Shown here in pieces: positions 21,927 to 32,386 of a stretch of DNA of 64,000 nucleotides. The notes below the pieces were generated by a model. The model made no database searches, was not told the DNA's origin, and worked only from the letters and a program-made list of their open reading frames with translations. Position 1 is the stretch's first letter, and each line of letters opens with the position of its first letter. This DNA is from Tilletiopsis washingtonensis (Eukaryota; Basidiomycota; Exobasidiomycetes; Entylomatales): positions 250,117 to 314,116 of the forward strand of contig NW_020312000.1 of NCBI RefSeq assembly GCF_003144115.1, given 5' to 3'. Both the position numbers and the translations under genes were made by a program.

Positions 21927-24239
21927 ATGAGCACAGCCGCCGCGTCCGCCTCTGCCTCCGGCGCCGGCTCCGGCTCAGGCTCCGGCTCCGGCACGCGTTC
22001 GCGCGCCGCCTCGGCGTCCGGCTCCACGCTCCCTGGTCTTGGCCTCGGCGCCGGGCCGTCCAGCTACGATGCTGCCGCCTCGTACTCGTCGGCGACGGCT
22101 GCTTCAAGAAGGAGCACCCTCGCAAGCACTTCGGGAGCAGGCACGGGAGCGGGCACGGAGCAGGGAGCTGGCGCATCGGTGGAGGAGTACATCGAGGTGC
22201 TCAGCGCGGAACAGTGAGTGCGCCGCCTGGACGCGCTGCGCTCGCACTGCGCTGGCGAGGCGGCGTGCCGTGGAGCAGCAGACAGAGCTGCGCAGGCTGC
22301 CGCCGCCAACTAGGCTGCTACCAGCTGCAGTCGCTTCCAGCACGGTCACCCCGAGACTGCAACCAGTCAGCTCTCTGACTCTTGCTCTCTGCCTCGCTGC
22401 GCAGGCACGTCGATCTCGCCAAGCTGCGAGACTATGCACGACACGGCGTGCAGCCTTCTGTGCGAGGTGTGAGTGGCTCGCTAGGACAGCCGTCTGCTTG
22501 GCAGCTTGCTGACGACGCGACATCTGCTCGGCAGGAGGTGTGGCTGTACCTCCTCGGCGTTCTCTCAGACGACAAGAGTGCGTCTGCACTCATCGGCCAT
22601 GTGCTGCAATGTTTGAGCTCACCTTGCGCCCCTTCTCGCCCTGCTCTTCCCAGGCCAGGAGATGACCTCAGTGCGAAGCAAGTACCTCGAGTACGAGCAG
22701 CTCGACAAGCACAACGCCGTGCTCGAGAAGCGCATCCGTCCCGAATGTGCGCGCTACTATCAGCGCAGACTTATCAAGCGGTCTCCGCCGGGCAGAGGGC
22801 TCGCTCGCACCGGTGCGTTCCGCGCTCACGCTAATCGACCGGGCAGGGCACCGAGCTGACGTTATGGATGTGATACAGCTCAACGCATGCCTTTCCGTCC
22901 GCCGACAAAAGCCGCAACCCCAGCCTCGGACGACTACTTCGTCTCAGGCCTTCGCTCCGCCTCGTCCTCGCTGCCCGTCTCTCCTCTCGATCGCGGTCCG
23001 AACCGCGTCGACGGAGCAGCTTCACGCGCTCGCGTCGGCATCATGGGCGGCACCGGGCACGACCAAACGCCCGGCACCGACGATCTCGATCCCGATGCCG
23101 CTGCAGGTGCCGAGTTGAAGCGCTTCAGCACGGCGGTCGAGACGATCATCTGCGCCTACTTGAATCGCTGGACGTGGATGGCGCCTGAATCGGAACGCAT
23201 CGATGAGGAACAAGTCTCGTCTCATCGCCGACGCTCGGAAAGCACAAGTAGCACGGGAACGAATTGCGGACCATATGCCACCTCGACCGACGTCTCGCGT
23301 GTCCCTCGCTCGAGAGCTTCAAGTTCAGCCACGTCGACGTCAAGCACAGCACCTCATGTCTCTCTGCAAGGGTCGGCTACTTCCGGTCTCGAGCTCTCCG
23401 TCACAGGACAGCTTCAAGCACCCTCCCTTCTCCGGCCAAACACGACGTCCTCGCTGCCGAAAGAGTACGAGTGGGCGCACCTGCCCGCCTCTCATGCACC
23501 AACTGCGGCAGGAGAAGCGCTCGGCGCGCTCGCTGCAACCTCTCAGCCCGAGTTCAGAGCAGACCTAGTCTTCCTCTGTGCGCCCTTCGTCAAGTGTGTG
23601 CGCGTCGAGGCGGGCATGTACTTTGCGTTTGAGCGGCTGATGGGCATGATCGGTGCGTCCTTCTCCCCTCTTCCTTCCTCTTCTCCTCGTCTGCTGACTG
23701 TCGATCTCGCAGAGGCGCACAACGCCATCCAGCCCCTTCCCGCACGCGTCTCGGCCTTCCTGACGCTCTTCCGCACCACGCTGCCGGATCTGTACGCCTA
23801 CTTCGAGGAAGAAGAGGTGGATGTCGTGGGCTTCGCGACGGCGTGGCTGAGGCATCTACTGGCCGCTGAGATGTGCATCGACGATCTGCTTCGCCTTTGG
23901 GGTGCGTCCTCCTCTCTCAGGCCGTTGTCCGCCTCTGCCGTGCGCGCTGACGCTGCCTGCAGACACGTACTTTGCCATTCCCGATCCGCTGGATCTGCAT
24001 CTCTACATCTGCATCGCCATTCTCACCAACTGCAAGGACGCGCTCGAGGAGCTGGACCAAAGCGAGGCGAAGAGCATGCTCTTTAGCTTGCCGCCGTTGG
24101 ACGTCGATCGCGTGAGTGGTGTGGCTGGCGGGACCGCTCGTTGCATTGCTCATCGCCGCTCTCTCGACGACAGATCATCAACGAGGCAATGAACATCCGC
24201 GTCTCGGTCAGACAGGCGCAGGCTGCGGGCGAAGAGTAG
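21927..24239 (+). CDS. TBC-fold (Rab-GAP-like) protein
   Basis: Eight exons: 21927-22213, 22405-22468, 22535-22577, 22654-22812, 22879-23652, 23713-23901, 23963-24111, 24174-24239; 576 residues. A Ser/Gly/Ala-rich head (about 85 residues) precedes a split TBC domain. The first part is LRDYARHGVQPSVRGEVWLY then LLGVLSDDKS (the R-x-x-VW-x-x-LLG motif). After a Ser/Thr-rich insert of over 150 residues come EAGMYFAFERLMGMI, PDLYAYFEEEEVDVVGFATA and MCIDDLLRLWDTYFAIPDPL, the usual C-terminal TBC helices. TBC proteins speed GTP hydrolysis by Rab GTPases with an Arg finger (I-x-x-D-x-x-R) and a Gln finger (Y-x-Q). I can find neither, so it may be a Rab-binding scaffold rather than an active GAP. Family call good, activity doubtful. 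Confidence 0.78.
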
Positions 24240-24383
24240 GGCGCGGCTGCTGCCTCTCCTCTATACCTGTCGGGCACTCCATTCGACGCACGAGCGATAA
24301 ATCTAATGGTTGCAGAGCTTTTACGTGACGCGAGAACAAGCAGAGAATGAGAGAGAAGAGAGGCAGCCCCGAAGATGCGAAGA

Positions 24384-25132
24384 TTAGAGCCACTGGTGCG
24401 GGGAGAGGGGTGTGAGCGAGCGCAGAGACGGGGCTGGAGCGGGCTGCGACCCACCTCAATCTGTGGTTGCGTAGGCGAAGCGAGTGAGAGAGGAAGTGGG
24501 GACGTCAGCCCTGAGTGTGGGGTGCCTTGCATCGAGAGGCAAAGCGCTGTGAGGCAGGCCAGGCAGGCCGACTCACAGTGGCCGGCGGCTTGGAGCTGAT
24601 GTCGAGCACGACGCGGTTGATGCCTGCCACCTCGTTGGTGATGCGGTTCGAGACGTGCGACAGCTGGAGGACGAGAGGACAGAGGCGTTCAGCATAAGGC
24701 CCACTCAGATGGAGAGACAGGCCGCGAACGCCATACGCACGAACTGATGCGGGAAGTCGTACCACGTCGCCGTCATAAAGTCGGTCGTCTGAGCCGCACG
24801 CAGCGCAATGACCTGGTCGTAGGTGCGCTTGTCGCCCTGCACGCCGACGGCGCGGACGGGCAGGAGCACGGCGAAGGCCTGCGAGATCTTGTCGTAGTGG
24901 CCGGCACGGCGGATCTCCTCAATGTAGATGGCATCGGCTGCCTGCAGGATCGCGACCTGGCCACGCGTCACGGGGCCCAGGATGCGGATCGCGAGACCGG
25001 GGCCGGGGAAGGGGTGCCGCCCGACAAGGTGCGCCGGGATGCCGAGCAGCTTGCCGAGCTCACGGACCTCGTCTGGAGAGCGAGGCGTCAGCTGTGGTGC
25101 TATCGCCTTGCCCTCCCCGCTCTTGCTCACCC

Positions 25133-25164
<32 letters not shown>

Positions 25165-26533
25165 CATCTTCATGTTCTCCAGCAGGCCACCGACGTTGTG
25201 GTGCGTCTTGATCGTGGCGCTCGGGCCCTTGAAGCTGATGCTCTCAATGACGTCCGGGTAGAGAGTGCCCTGCAGCAGGAACTCGTACTTGCCCTTGGCC
25301 TCTTGCTCCTTGCCCTCAGCCTTGGCCTTGGCCTCCTCCTCCTCTGCCGCGGCCTCCAGCTTGGCGGCCTCCTCCTCGAAGACATTGATAAAGGTGTTGC
25401 CGATGATCTTGCGCTTCTTCTCCGGGTCCTCGACGCCCTCGAGGCGCGAGAGGAAGAGCTCGGAAGCATCGACAATCGTCACGTTGACGCCGAGGTGCTT
25501 GTTGAGCATCTCGTCGACCTGCTTGGCCTCGCCGGCACGCAGCACGCCGTTGTCGACCATGACGGCGTGGAAGCGCTCGCCGATGGCAGCGTGCATCAGC
25601 TTGGCCGCCACACTGGAGTCCACACCGCCCGAGATGGCGCCCAGCACGCGGTCGCGCGGGCCGACCATCTCGCGAATGCGGGCAATCTCCTTGTCGATGA
25701 ACGTCGACATGGTCCAGTTGCGCTGCGCGCCGCAGATGTCGACGAACGCAGAGAAGAGCTCCTTGCCGCGAGGCGAGTGCGTCACCTCGGCGTGGAACTG
25801 GATGCCGAAGATCGGCTTGCTCGTGTGCGCAATGGCGGCAAAGGGCGCAGAGTCGGTGCGCGCAATGACCTGGAAGTTGTCGGGGCACTTGGAGAGCTGG
25901 TCGCCGTGCGACATCCAAACCTGCGCGGACGGACGTCAGCAGGGCGCCAAGGTGTGAAGCCATGCAGCGCAATGCCAACGAGCGTTGCAGGAATACAAGG
26001 CCTGCAGAGCGCCAACATCGTGCCATGTCTGCCGCCGCCCTGCTACTTAAGGGCGCTGCTCGATCTCGCTCCGCACTTGGCCGCCCTCCACTTATCAGCT
26101 CTTCTGCTTGACTCACCGGCACGCTGTCGGCCTCGTCGCGGAAGAGACGGTCCATGCGCTCGTCGCCGGTGCGCACGACCTGCACGTCGGCGCGGCCGTA
26201 CTCGCGGCGGTCGTGCGGGTCGACCTTGCCGCCGTGGCACCAGGCGATCTCCTGGAGGCCGTAGCAGATGCCGAGCACGGGCACGCCCGCCTCGAACACG
26301 GCCGGGTCGACGCGCGGCGCGCCGTCGTCGTACACGCTGTACGGCGAGCCGCTGAGGATGATGCCCTTGGGCGTCCAGTCCAGGTCGGCCATCTTCTGCG
26401 TGCAGGGCAGCATCTCGCAGTACACGTTGAGCTCGCGGCAGCGGCGCGTAATGAGGTGCGAGTACTGCGAGCCAAAGTCGAGGATGAGCAGCGAGTCATA
26501 CTGCGAGTGGATCGCCTCGGTAAGTGCGGGCAT
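24384..26533 (-). CDS. GUA1: GMP synthase (glutamine-hydrolysing)
   Basis: Six exons on the minus strand: 26533-26117, 25920-25131, 25072-24741, 24663-24577, 24460-24455, 24392-24384; 546 residues. It converts XMP to GMP using glutamine and ATP, in the cytosol. The N-terminal class I amidotransferase has the nucleophile in GICYGLQE (Cys90) and the His/Glu pair in FGIQFHAEV. The ATP-pyrophosphatase P-loop is [13 protein letters not shown]. The C-terminal dimerisation domain has [15 protein letters not shown]. The conserved end of the enzyme (PPATIEW) is rebuilt only if a 6-nt exon (ATTGAG, 24455-24460) lies between two introns, giving PPATIEWL-stop. A charged [20 protein letters not shown] insert in the PP-ATPase half is unusual. 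Head to head with HIS4 over 281 bp. Confidence 0.95.
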
Positions 26534-26814
26534 GCTGGGCGAGGTCAGGGGTGGTGTGGGGAGAGGGCGAGGGGCGGTGAGGCGTGCCGCTGCTGCTGCT
26601 GCATGGCCGAGGCGCGTCCCAGTCGGGGCAGCCAAAAACGGCTTACGTCAGCCGCGCGAAGATCGTCCGGAGACCGCCGATAGCCCTAGCCCGCCGATTA
26701 CACCGCTTAGCTTATTCGATTGGCCGGCCTCGGCGAACTCATTCGGCAGCGTGTGACTCGGCCGCCGGCTGTGGCCACGCGTTTGCCTCTCACCACCACA
26801 CACACACTGCCAAC
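26534..26814. promoter_or_regulatory. Shared divergent GUA1-HIS4 promoter
   Basis: 281 bp between the GUA1 and HIS4 start codons. It contains TTACGTCA (26643-26650, ATF/CREB or Gcn4/Cpc1-like), an inverted CCAAT box ATTGG (26719-26723) and TGACTC (26754-26759). In yeast, TGACTC is the core recognised by Gcn4 and by Bas1, which co-regulate histidine and purine genes. Use of these motifs in this fungus is inference. Confidence 0.55.
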
Positions 26815-29638
26815 ATGGTCACACTCGGCACCACGCTGTTGCCGCTGCTCGATGCGCTGCCGTCGCCGGCGCTGCTCGGCGTCGTGAGCCGCGCGGCGCC
26901 GCTGCTCGTGCCGCTGCACCTGCTGCCCGACGTGCTGCCGCTGCTGCCGCCCACGCTGCCCTACATCGTCCACGTCACCGCCATCAACACGCCGGCGCCC
27001 GATGCGCTGGCGGACCTGCTCGACGCCGGCGCAGAGGCGCTGCTCCTCGACGCCGACACGCCGCCGGCCCTGGCGCTGCTCGGCGGCAACCCGCCCGCGT
27101 CGCTGCCGGCCGCACGCATCCTGCTCCACCTGCCCGCCGACTCGCCGGCTGCCGCCGAGCCGGGCGCGCTGCAGGGCCTCGCCGGTCTCGTCGTGGCGCT
27201 GCCCGCAGACTCGGCTGCTGGCAGCGAGGCGGCCACTGCCATTGCCGAGCGCTTCGGCGCTGCCCTCGGTGCCGCCCAGTCGGGCAAGCCCGTGTACCTG
27301 GCGCCCAGCGGCACGCTCTCGCCCGGCGCACCTGCCGCCGTCGCCTCGCTGGAGGACGTGGCCAGCGCTGCCAAGGCTGGCGCCTCCGTCGTGGCCCGCA
27401 CCTCGGCGCTGGCGCTGCTGTCCGAGGGCCAGGAGGCCCCGGCGGGCTCGCTCGACTTCATCGGCGCGCTCCTGGCACCGCTGAACTCGGACCGCGCCGA
27501 CGGCCACTTCCCCACGACGGTCGTCTCTGCCTCGCTCTCGACGTCTTTGGGCCTCGTGTACTCGTCGTGCGCCTCGATCCGCGAGTCGCTTCTCACCGGC
27601 GCAGCCGTGTACCAGTCGCGCAAGCGCGGCCTGTGGCGCAAGGGCGAGACCAGCGGCGCGACGCAGGAGGTGGTGCGTGTGCGCTTCGACTGCGACGCCG
27701 ATGCCGTCGAGTTCCGCGTGCGGCAGCGTGCCGGCGCACAGCACGCCGGCTTCTGCCACCTGACGCAGCGTGACGGCTGCTTCGGCCCACAGGCTGGCCT
27801 GGCGGCGCTCGAGAGCACGCTGCTGGCGCGCAAGGCTGCCGCTCCGCCGGGCTCCTACACGGCGCGTCTCTTCTCCGACCCGGCGCTCCTCGGCGCCAAG
27901 CTGCGCGAGGAGGCCGCCGAGCTGGCCGAGGCCAAGGACGAGGACCCGCAGCACGTCGCCTTTGAGGCCGCCGACCTGCTCTACTTTGCCCTTGCGCGCT
28001 GCATCCGCGCCGGTGTCGGCCTCGAGCAGGTCGAGGCCAGCCTGGACCGCAAGGCCAAGAAGGTCATCCGCCGCACGGGCGACGCCAAGCCGCAGTTCGC
28101 TGCTGAGCAGGCCAAGTCCTCTGCGCCCAATGGTGCCGCTGCCGCCTCGGCGCCTGCCAAGAAGGCCGAGGTCGACCCGAACGCGCCCATCAAGATCCAG
28201 TCCTACAAGCTCGCCGACATTTCTGCGTCTGAGCGCGTCGCGCTGCTGAAGCGGCCTGCGCTCAAGTCTGCGGCGATCCAGGAGCTCGTGCGCCCGATTC
28301 TCGCTGCCGTCAAGGAGCGCGGCGACGCAGCGCTGCTTGAGCTGACGGAGAAGTTCGACAAGGCCAAGCTGAGCACGCCGATGGTGCAGCCGCCGTTTGC
28401 CACCGAGGCAGTGATGAAGCGCATCAAGCCCGAGGTGAAGCGGGCCATGGACCAGGCCTATGCCAACATCCACGCCTTCCACCTGGCGCAGAAGCGCACC
28501 GGCGGCAACGCCAAGGCCGCAGACGTGGGCTCCGGCGGCGTCGTGGCTGAGACGGGCGAGGAGGAGGAGGACGCGGTGCTGGAGGTCGAGACGATGCCGG
28601 GCGTCGTGTGCCGGCGCTTCGCACGGCCCATCGAGCGGGTCGGCCTCTACGTGCCCGGCGGCACTGCAGTGCTTCCTTCGACTGCACTGATGCTCGGTGT
28701 GCCGGCTCAGGTGGCCAAGTGCCCCGTGCGCATCATCGCCACACCACCACGGCCCGACGGCTCCATTGCTCCCGAGGTGCTCTACGCCGCTCACCTCGTC
28801 GGCGCCACTGCCATTCTCGCCGCCGGCGGTGCGCAGGCCGTCGGTGCTCTCGCGTACGGCACCGACGCCGTGCCCAAGGTCGACAAGATCTGCGGCCCCG
28901 GCAATCAGTTCGTCACCGCCGCCAAGCTGCTCGTGCAGAACGACATGGACGCATGCGTCAGCATCGACATGCCCGCCGGCCCCTCCGAGGTGCTCGTCAT
29001 CGCCGACGCCACGTCGAACCCGGACTTTGTCGCCTCCGACCTGCTCTCGCAGGCCGAGCACGGGCCCGACTCGCAAGTCGTGCTGGTGGCCATCGATCTC
29101 ACCGATGCACAGCTCGACGCCATCGAGACGGCCATTGACCGGCAAGCCAAGGCGCTGCCTCGCTGTGCCTACGTGCGCCAGGCGATCGAGAAGAGCGTCA
29201 CGATCCGCGTGCCGAACCGCGAGGAGGCGATGCGCTGGAGCAACGACTACGCGCCGGAGCACCTCATCATCCAGACGGACCGGCCCGAGGAGCTGGCCAA
29301 GGCGACCATCAACGCCGGCAGCATCTTCGTCGGCCAGTGGAGCCCAGAGAGCTGCGGCGACTACGCCTCGGGCACGAACCACTCGCTGCCCACCAACGCC
29401 TTTGCCCGGTGAGTCGCATGTGCTCCTGATTCACTCCGCGCAAAGCTGACCCCTCCTCCTCAGGCAATACTCTGGCGTCAACACCGACACATTCGTCAAG
29501 CGCATCACCAGCCAGAGCCTGACGGCCGATGGCCTGCGCGCATTGGGCCCGCACGTCGTGCACCTGGCCGAGTGCGAGGATCTCGAGGCCCACGCCAACG
29601 CCGTCCGGCTGCGGCTCAAGGCCCTGGAGAAGCAGTAG
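26815..29638 (+). CDS. HIS4: Trifunctional histidine-biosynthesis enzyme (PRA-CH / PRA-PH / histidinol dehydrogenase)
   Basis: Two exons, 26815-29408 and 29464-29638; 922 residues. It carries out steps 2, 3 and the last two oxidations of histidine synthesis. Order: a fungal-specific N-terminal region (1-240); phosphoribosyl-AMP cyclohydrolase, about 240-325 (VYQSRKRGLWRKGETSGATQ, RFDCDADAVEF, CHLTQRDGCFG); phosphoribosyl-ATP pyrophosphatase, about 330-420 (KLREEAAELAEAKDEDPQHV); a Lys/Ala linker; and histidinol dehydrogenase from about 465 (GLYVPGGTAVLPSTALMLGV, ICGPGNQFVTAAK, SIDMPAGPSEVLVIAD, NDYAPEHLI). All metal and catalytic motifs look intact. A 891-codon open frame lies antisense to it and is a codon-bias artefact. 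The start is the first ATG after the divergent promoter. Confidence 0.97.
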
Positions 29639-29853
29639 ACCAAAAAGGAAAGGCGACTGTAATAGAGCTTGTTGGCCTTCAGCGAGAGTGATCGGCTGCG
29701 CTGCCGCGGCCGCCCGACACAGCACAGAGGGGAGCTCGAGCCACGTGAGTCACACGATGCACAGCTGATGGTCATCAATTACGTCGTAAAGCGCCTCTCG
29801 AAGGCGGAGTGATGGACATGAAGAGCTAATCGAAGGCGAGATGCGCACGTCTC

Positions 29854-31334
29854 TCAGTCCTTGTAGCCGGCCTGGCGGCGCGTGCCCGTGGCGACGTTGC
29901 GGTCGATCTTGTAGCCGCGCTTGGCGAAGAGCTGCTCCTCGCGCGACGTCGAGTTCGGCGCCTGGCTGACTGGGATCGGCACCTCGCCGGTGGCGGCGAC
30001 GCGAAGCGCGTGGCGGCGAGACTGGCAGAGGAGAACGTCAGTGTGTGGAGACGGAGGAGAGGCACAAGCAAGCACGCACCACGCCGACATCCTCCAGAAT
30101 CGCAGAGTGCGTCGTCACGCGATTGTCCCAGAATGCAACGTCGTTCTTGCCGTACCTGCGCGGCAGCGGGCGTCAGTCAAGCGGCGCAGCTGAGCGAAGC
30201 AGGGACACGCACTTGAAGCGCACGGAGAAGTCGGTGCCCGTCGAGACGTGGGCGCTGAGGAAGGCCACGAGGTAGTCCGACTCGGCCTTGGGCACACCGA
30301 CGATGTAGCGCACGAAGCCTGCAGCGTGGAGCGGTCAGATGCCGGCCAGAAACACCGACGATGTCGCGGAGACGCACCAGGGTTGAACCACAGACTGCGC
30401 CAGCCGGTGACGGGGTGCACGCGCACGAGCGGGTGCTCCGTCTCGACGGGCTTGCGGCGGACGTGCTGAGAGGGTCGAATCAGTGACACGCCGCAGACGA
30501 GGTGCTTCGGCCTGTACTCACGTGTCCAGCGCGAGCCGCGCCCGTGGCCTGGTCGACGGCCGAGTGGATGGCGGTGAGGGATTCGAGGTACTCGCGCAAC
30601 GGGTACGACAGGCGGTCGTACGCCGCGTAGCCGCTGGTCCACAGCGTGTCGCCGCCGGCCTCAGGCGAGACGTAGAGCTTAAACGAGGTGTACGACGGCG
30701 GCTGCAGCTCGTACGTCACGTCGCTGTGCCACAGGTCGACGCGCGAGTGAGCACTCGGGCCGCGATAGACATTCTGGGCGCTCGGGTCGACGTCGTCGGG
30801 GTGCGTGTACACGACGTGCACGTCATCGAGGTCGCCGCGCGCCGGGACGCCAGTGGTGGCGTGGCGGTGCAGCTTGCCGTAGTACTGGCCGAGGGCACGC
30901 TGGTCCTCGATCGTGAGGTCGTCTTGGTCGCGGAAGAAGACGACGCCACGCTCGGCGATGAGCAGCGCCAGCTCGTCCTTCTGCTGGTCGCTCAGCTCGC
31001 GCAGCTTGATGCCGTGCAGCTCCGTGCCGATCGTCTTGGTGACGTCGAGCACCTTGGTGGCAGCGCTGAGCAGTGCCTTCTTCTCGGGATCGGCAAAGTG
31101 CGCGCGGTCCTTGGCCGGCTCAAAGACCTCGAGCGGCGCCCAGTCGACGACGGGGAACGACGGCTTGAAGTCGTTGAACGGGTACTGCTCCTCGCTCGCC
31201 AGCTGGTTCTGGTCGAAGTGCTCGTTGTGCAGCTGCGAGTACTGGTTGTACTTTGGGTCGTTGGGCAGCTTCTTGAGCGCGGCGGGCGCAGGCGGAGCCG
31301 GCGAGGCGGTGGGAGAGGTGGCGACGGGAGCCAT
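29854..31334 (-). CDS. TauD/TfdA-family 2-oxoglutarate-dependent dioxygenase (sulfonate/taurine type)
   Basis: Five exons on the minus strand: 31334-30522, 30465-30378, 30318-30213, 30155-30080, 30021-29854; 416 residues. The iron facial triad is clear: His and Asp in DLWHSDVTYE and the distal His in FWDNRVTTHSA, with the 2-oxoglutarate-binding Arg in RRHALRVA. GVVFFRDQDDLTIEDQRALG and PEAGGDTLWTSGYAAYDRLS are typical of fungal TauD proteins. Such enzymes release sulfite from taurine or other sulfonates when sulfur is scarce (yeast Jlp1 is a known member), but members acting on other substrates exist, so the substrate is inferred. No targeting signal; probably cytosolic. Converges on HIS4 with 215 bp between stops. 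Confidence 0.9.
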
Positions 31335-32386
31335 GCTGCTGGGTTGAGGCGAGGTGGATGGTGAGGAACGAGCAAGAGCGAGACGAGGCGGAGCTGGCGC
31401 CTTTTATGTGTGCTGCGCTGCCAAGACCCTTTCCTAGTTGGCCGCATGCTGTCTCTACGACGTCCGTGCGTCGGCCGTTTGCGTGATGAGGCGGTCCAGC
31501 AGCCAGCGGCGGAGTCACAACCCCGTGCCGTGAGCCAGGCACGCCCGGCTGCGCCATGCCGCTGCGCACGCAAGCACTAGCAGCGGGAAGATAGTAGGGA
31601 GGCATCAGGCACGACGCTGCGCCATCGCATGCGCCATGAGCTGCTCCGCCGCCGTCCCTGGGCCCTCGTGGCTCGGCGGCGCGGGCCGTGTCGCGTGCCT
31701 GTGCGGAGGCGGCGAGGCAGGCGTGCGTACGCTGGTGGGCAGCAGCAAGGACGCCTTCCGCCGCAGGGGAGACGCTTGCCGGGACCTAGCGCATGCTTGG
31801 AAGATGTCGTCAGCTCTCCTGTACGGGCGTATCGGCCGCAGCGGGCGCCTGAGGGGTGTGTGGTGGGGCTGAGGCGGCGTCGTGCCTGCGCTCGTGCTGC
31901 AGCACCCTGGGCGGCGCTCGTGCCTTGCTCCCACGCCTGCAGCATCGGATGGCGCCATGGCCACGCCCTGCGCACGCCACGCGCCGCCGGTCACCTCATC
32001 CTCAGGCTGCCGCCGTGCGACTGCGGGGCCGGCGTCGGCGCATCGGGCGTCGGGCGATGCAACTCCGCTGCGCCGTGGAGGAGCAGCGGCGAGGAGTTGC
32101 AATGCCAATTGTGGCGGTGGGCGCAGCCCGAGATAGGGAGAGGGGCCGCTGCTGCGGGTGCACGTGGAGCTCGCCTCGCTGCTGCGTCGGGGCGCGGAGC
32201 TTGCAGCTTCGACCAAGTCGAGCCGTGCACACGCGGTAGGACGAAGAGCAGACCGTGCATGAGACGTGTAGTAGGAGAGTACAATGACGTGAGGTAGATG
32301 AGTGAGCAGGAGGAGGGCAAGGAGTGGCAAAGAGGGAGGCGAAGCAGACAGGGCGAGGCAAGGGAGCATGGCGAGCCGGCTTGCTT
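31335..32386. other. Intergenic region between dioxygenase start and RhoGAP end
   Basis: 1052 bp. The proximal part must hold the dioxygenase promoter. Frames of up to 254 codons cross it on both strands, but they are Arg/Pro/Ala/Ser-rich shadows with no domain. I support no gene here. Confidence 0.4.

Noticed and set aside
26707-29382. 891-codon open frame antisense to HIS4
   Set aside because: It lies exactly opposite a coding frame with strong GC third-position bias, has Gly/Arg/Leu/Val-rich repetitive composition and no domain. It is the expected mirror of HIS4.
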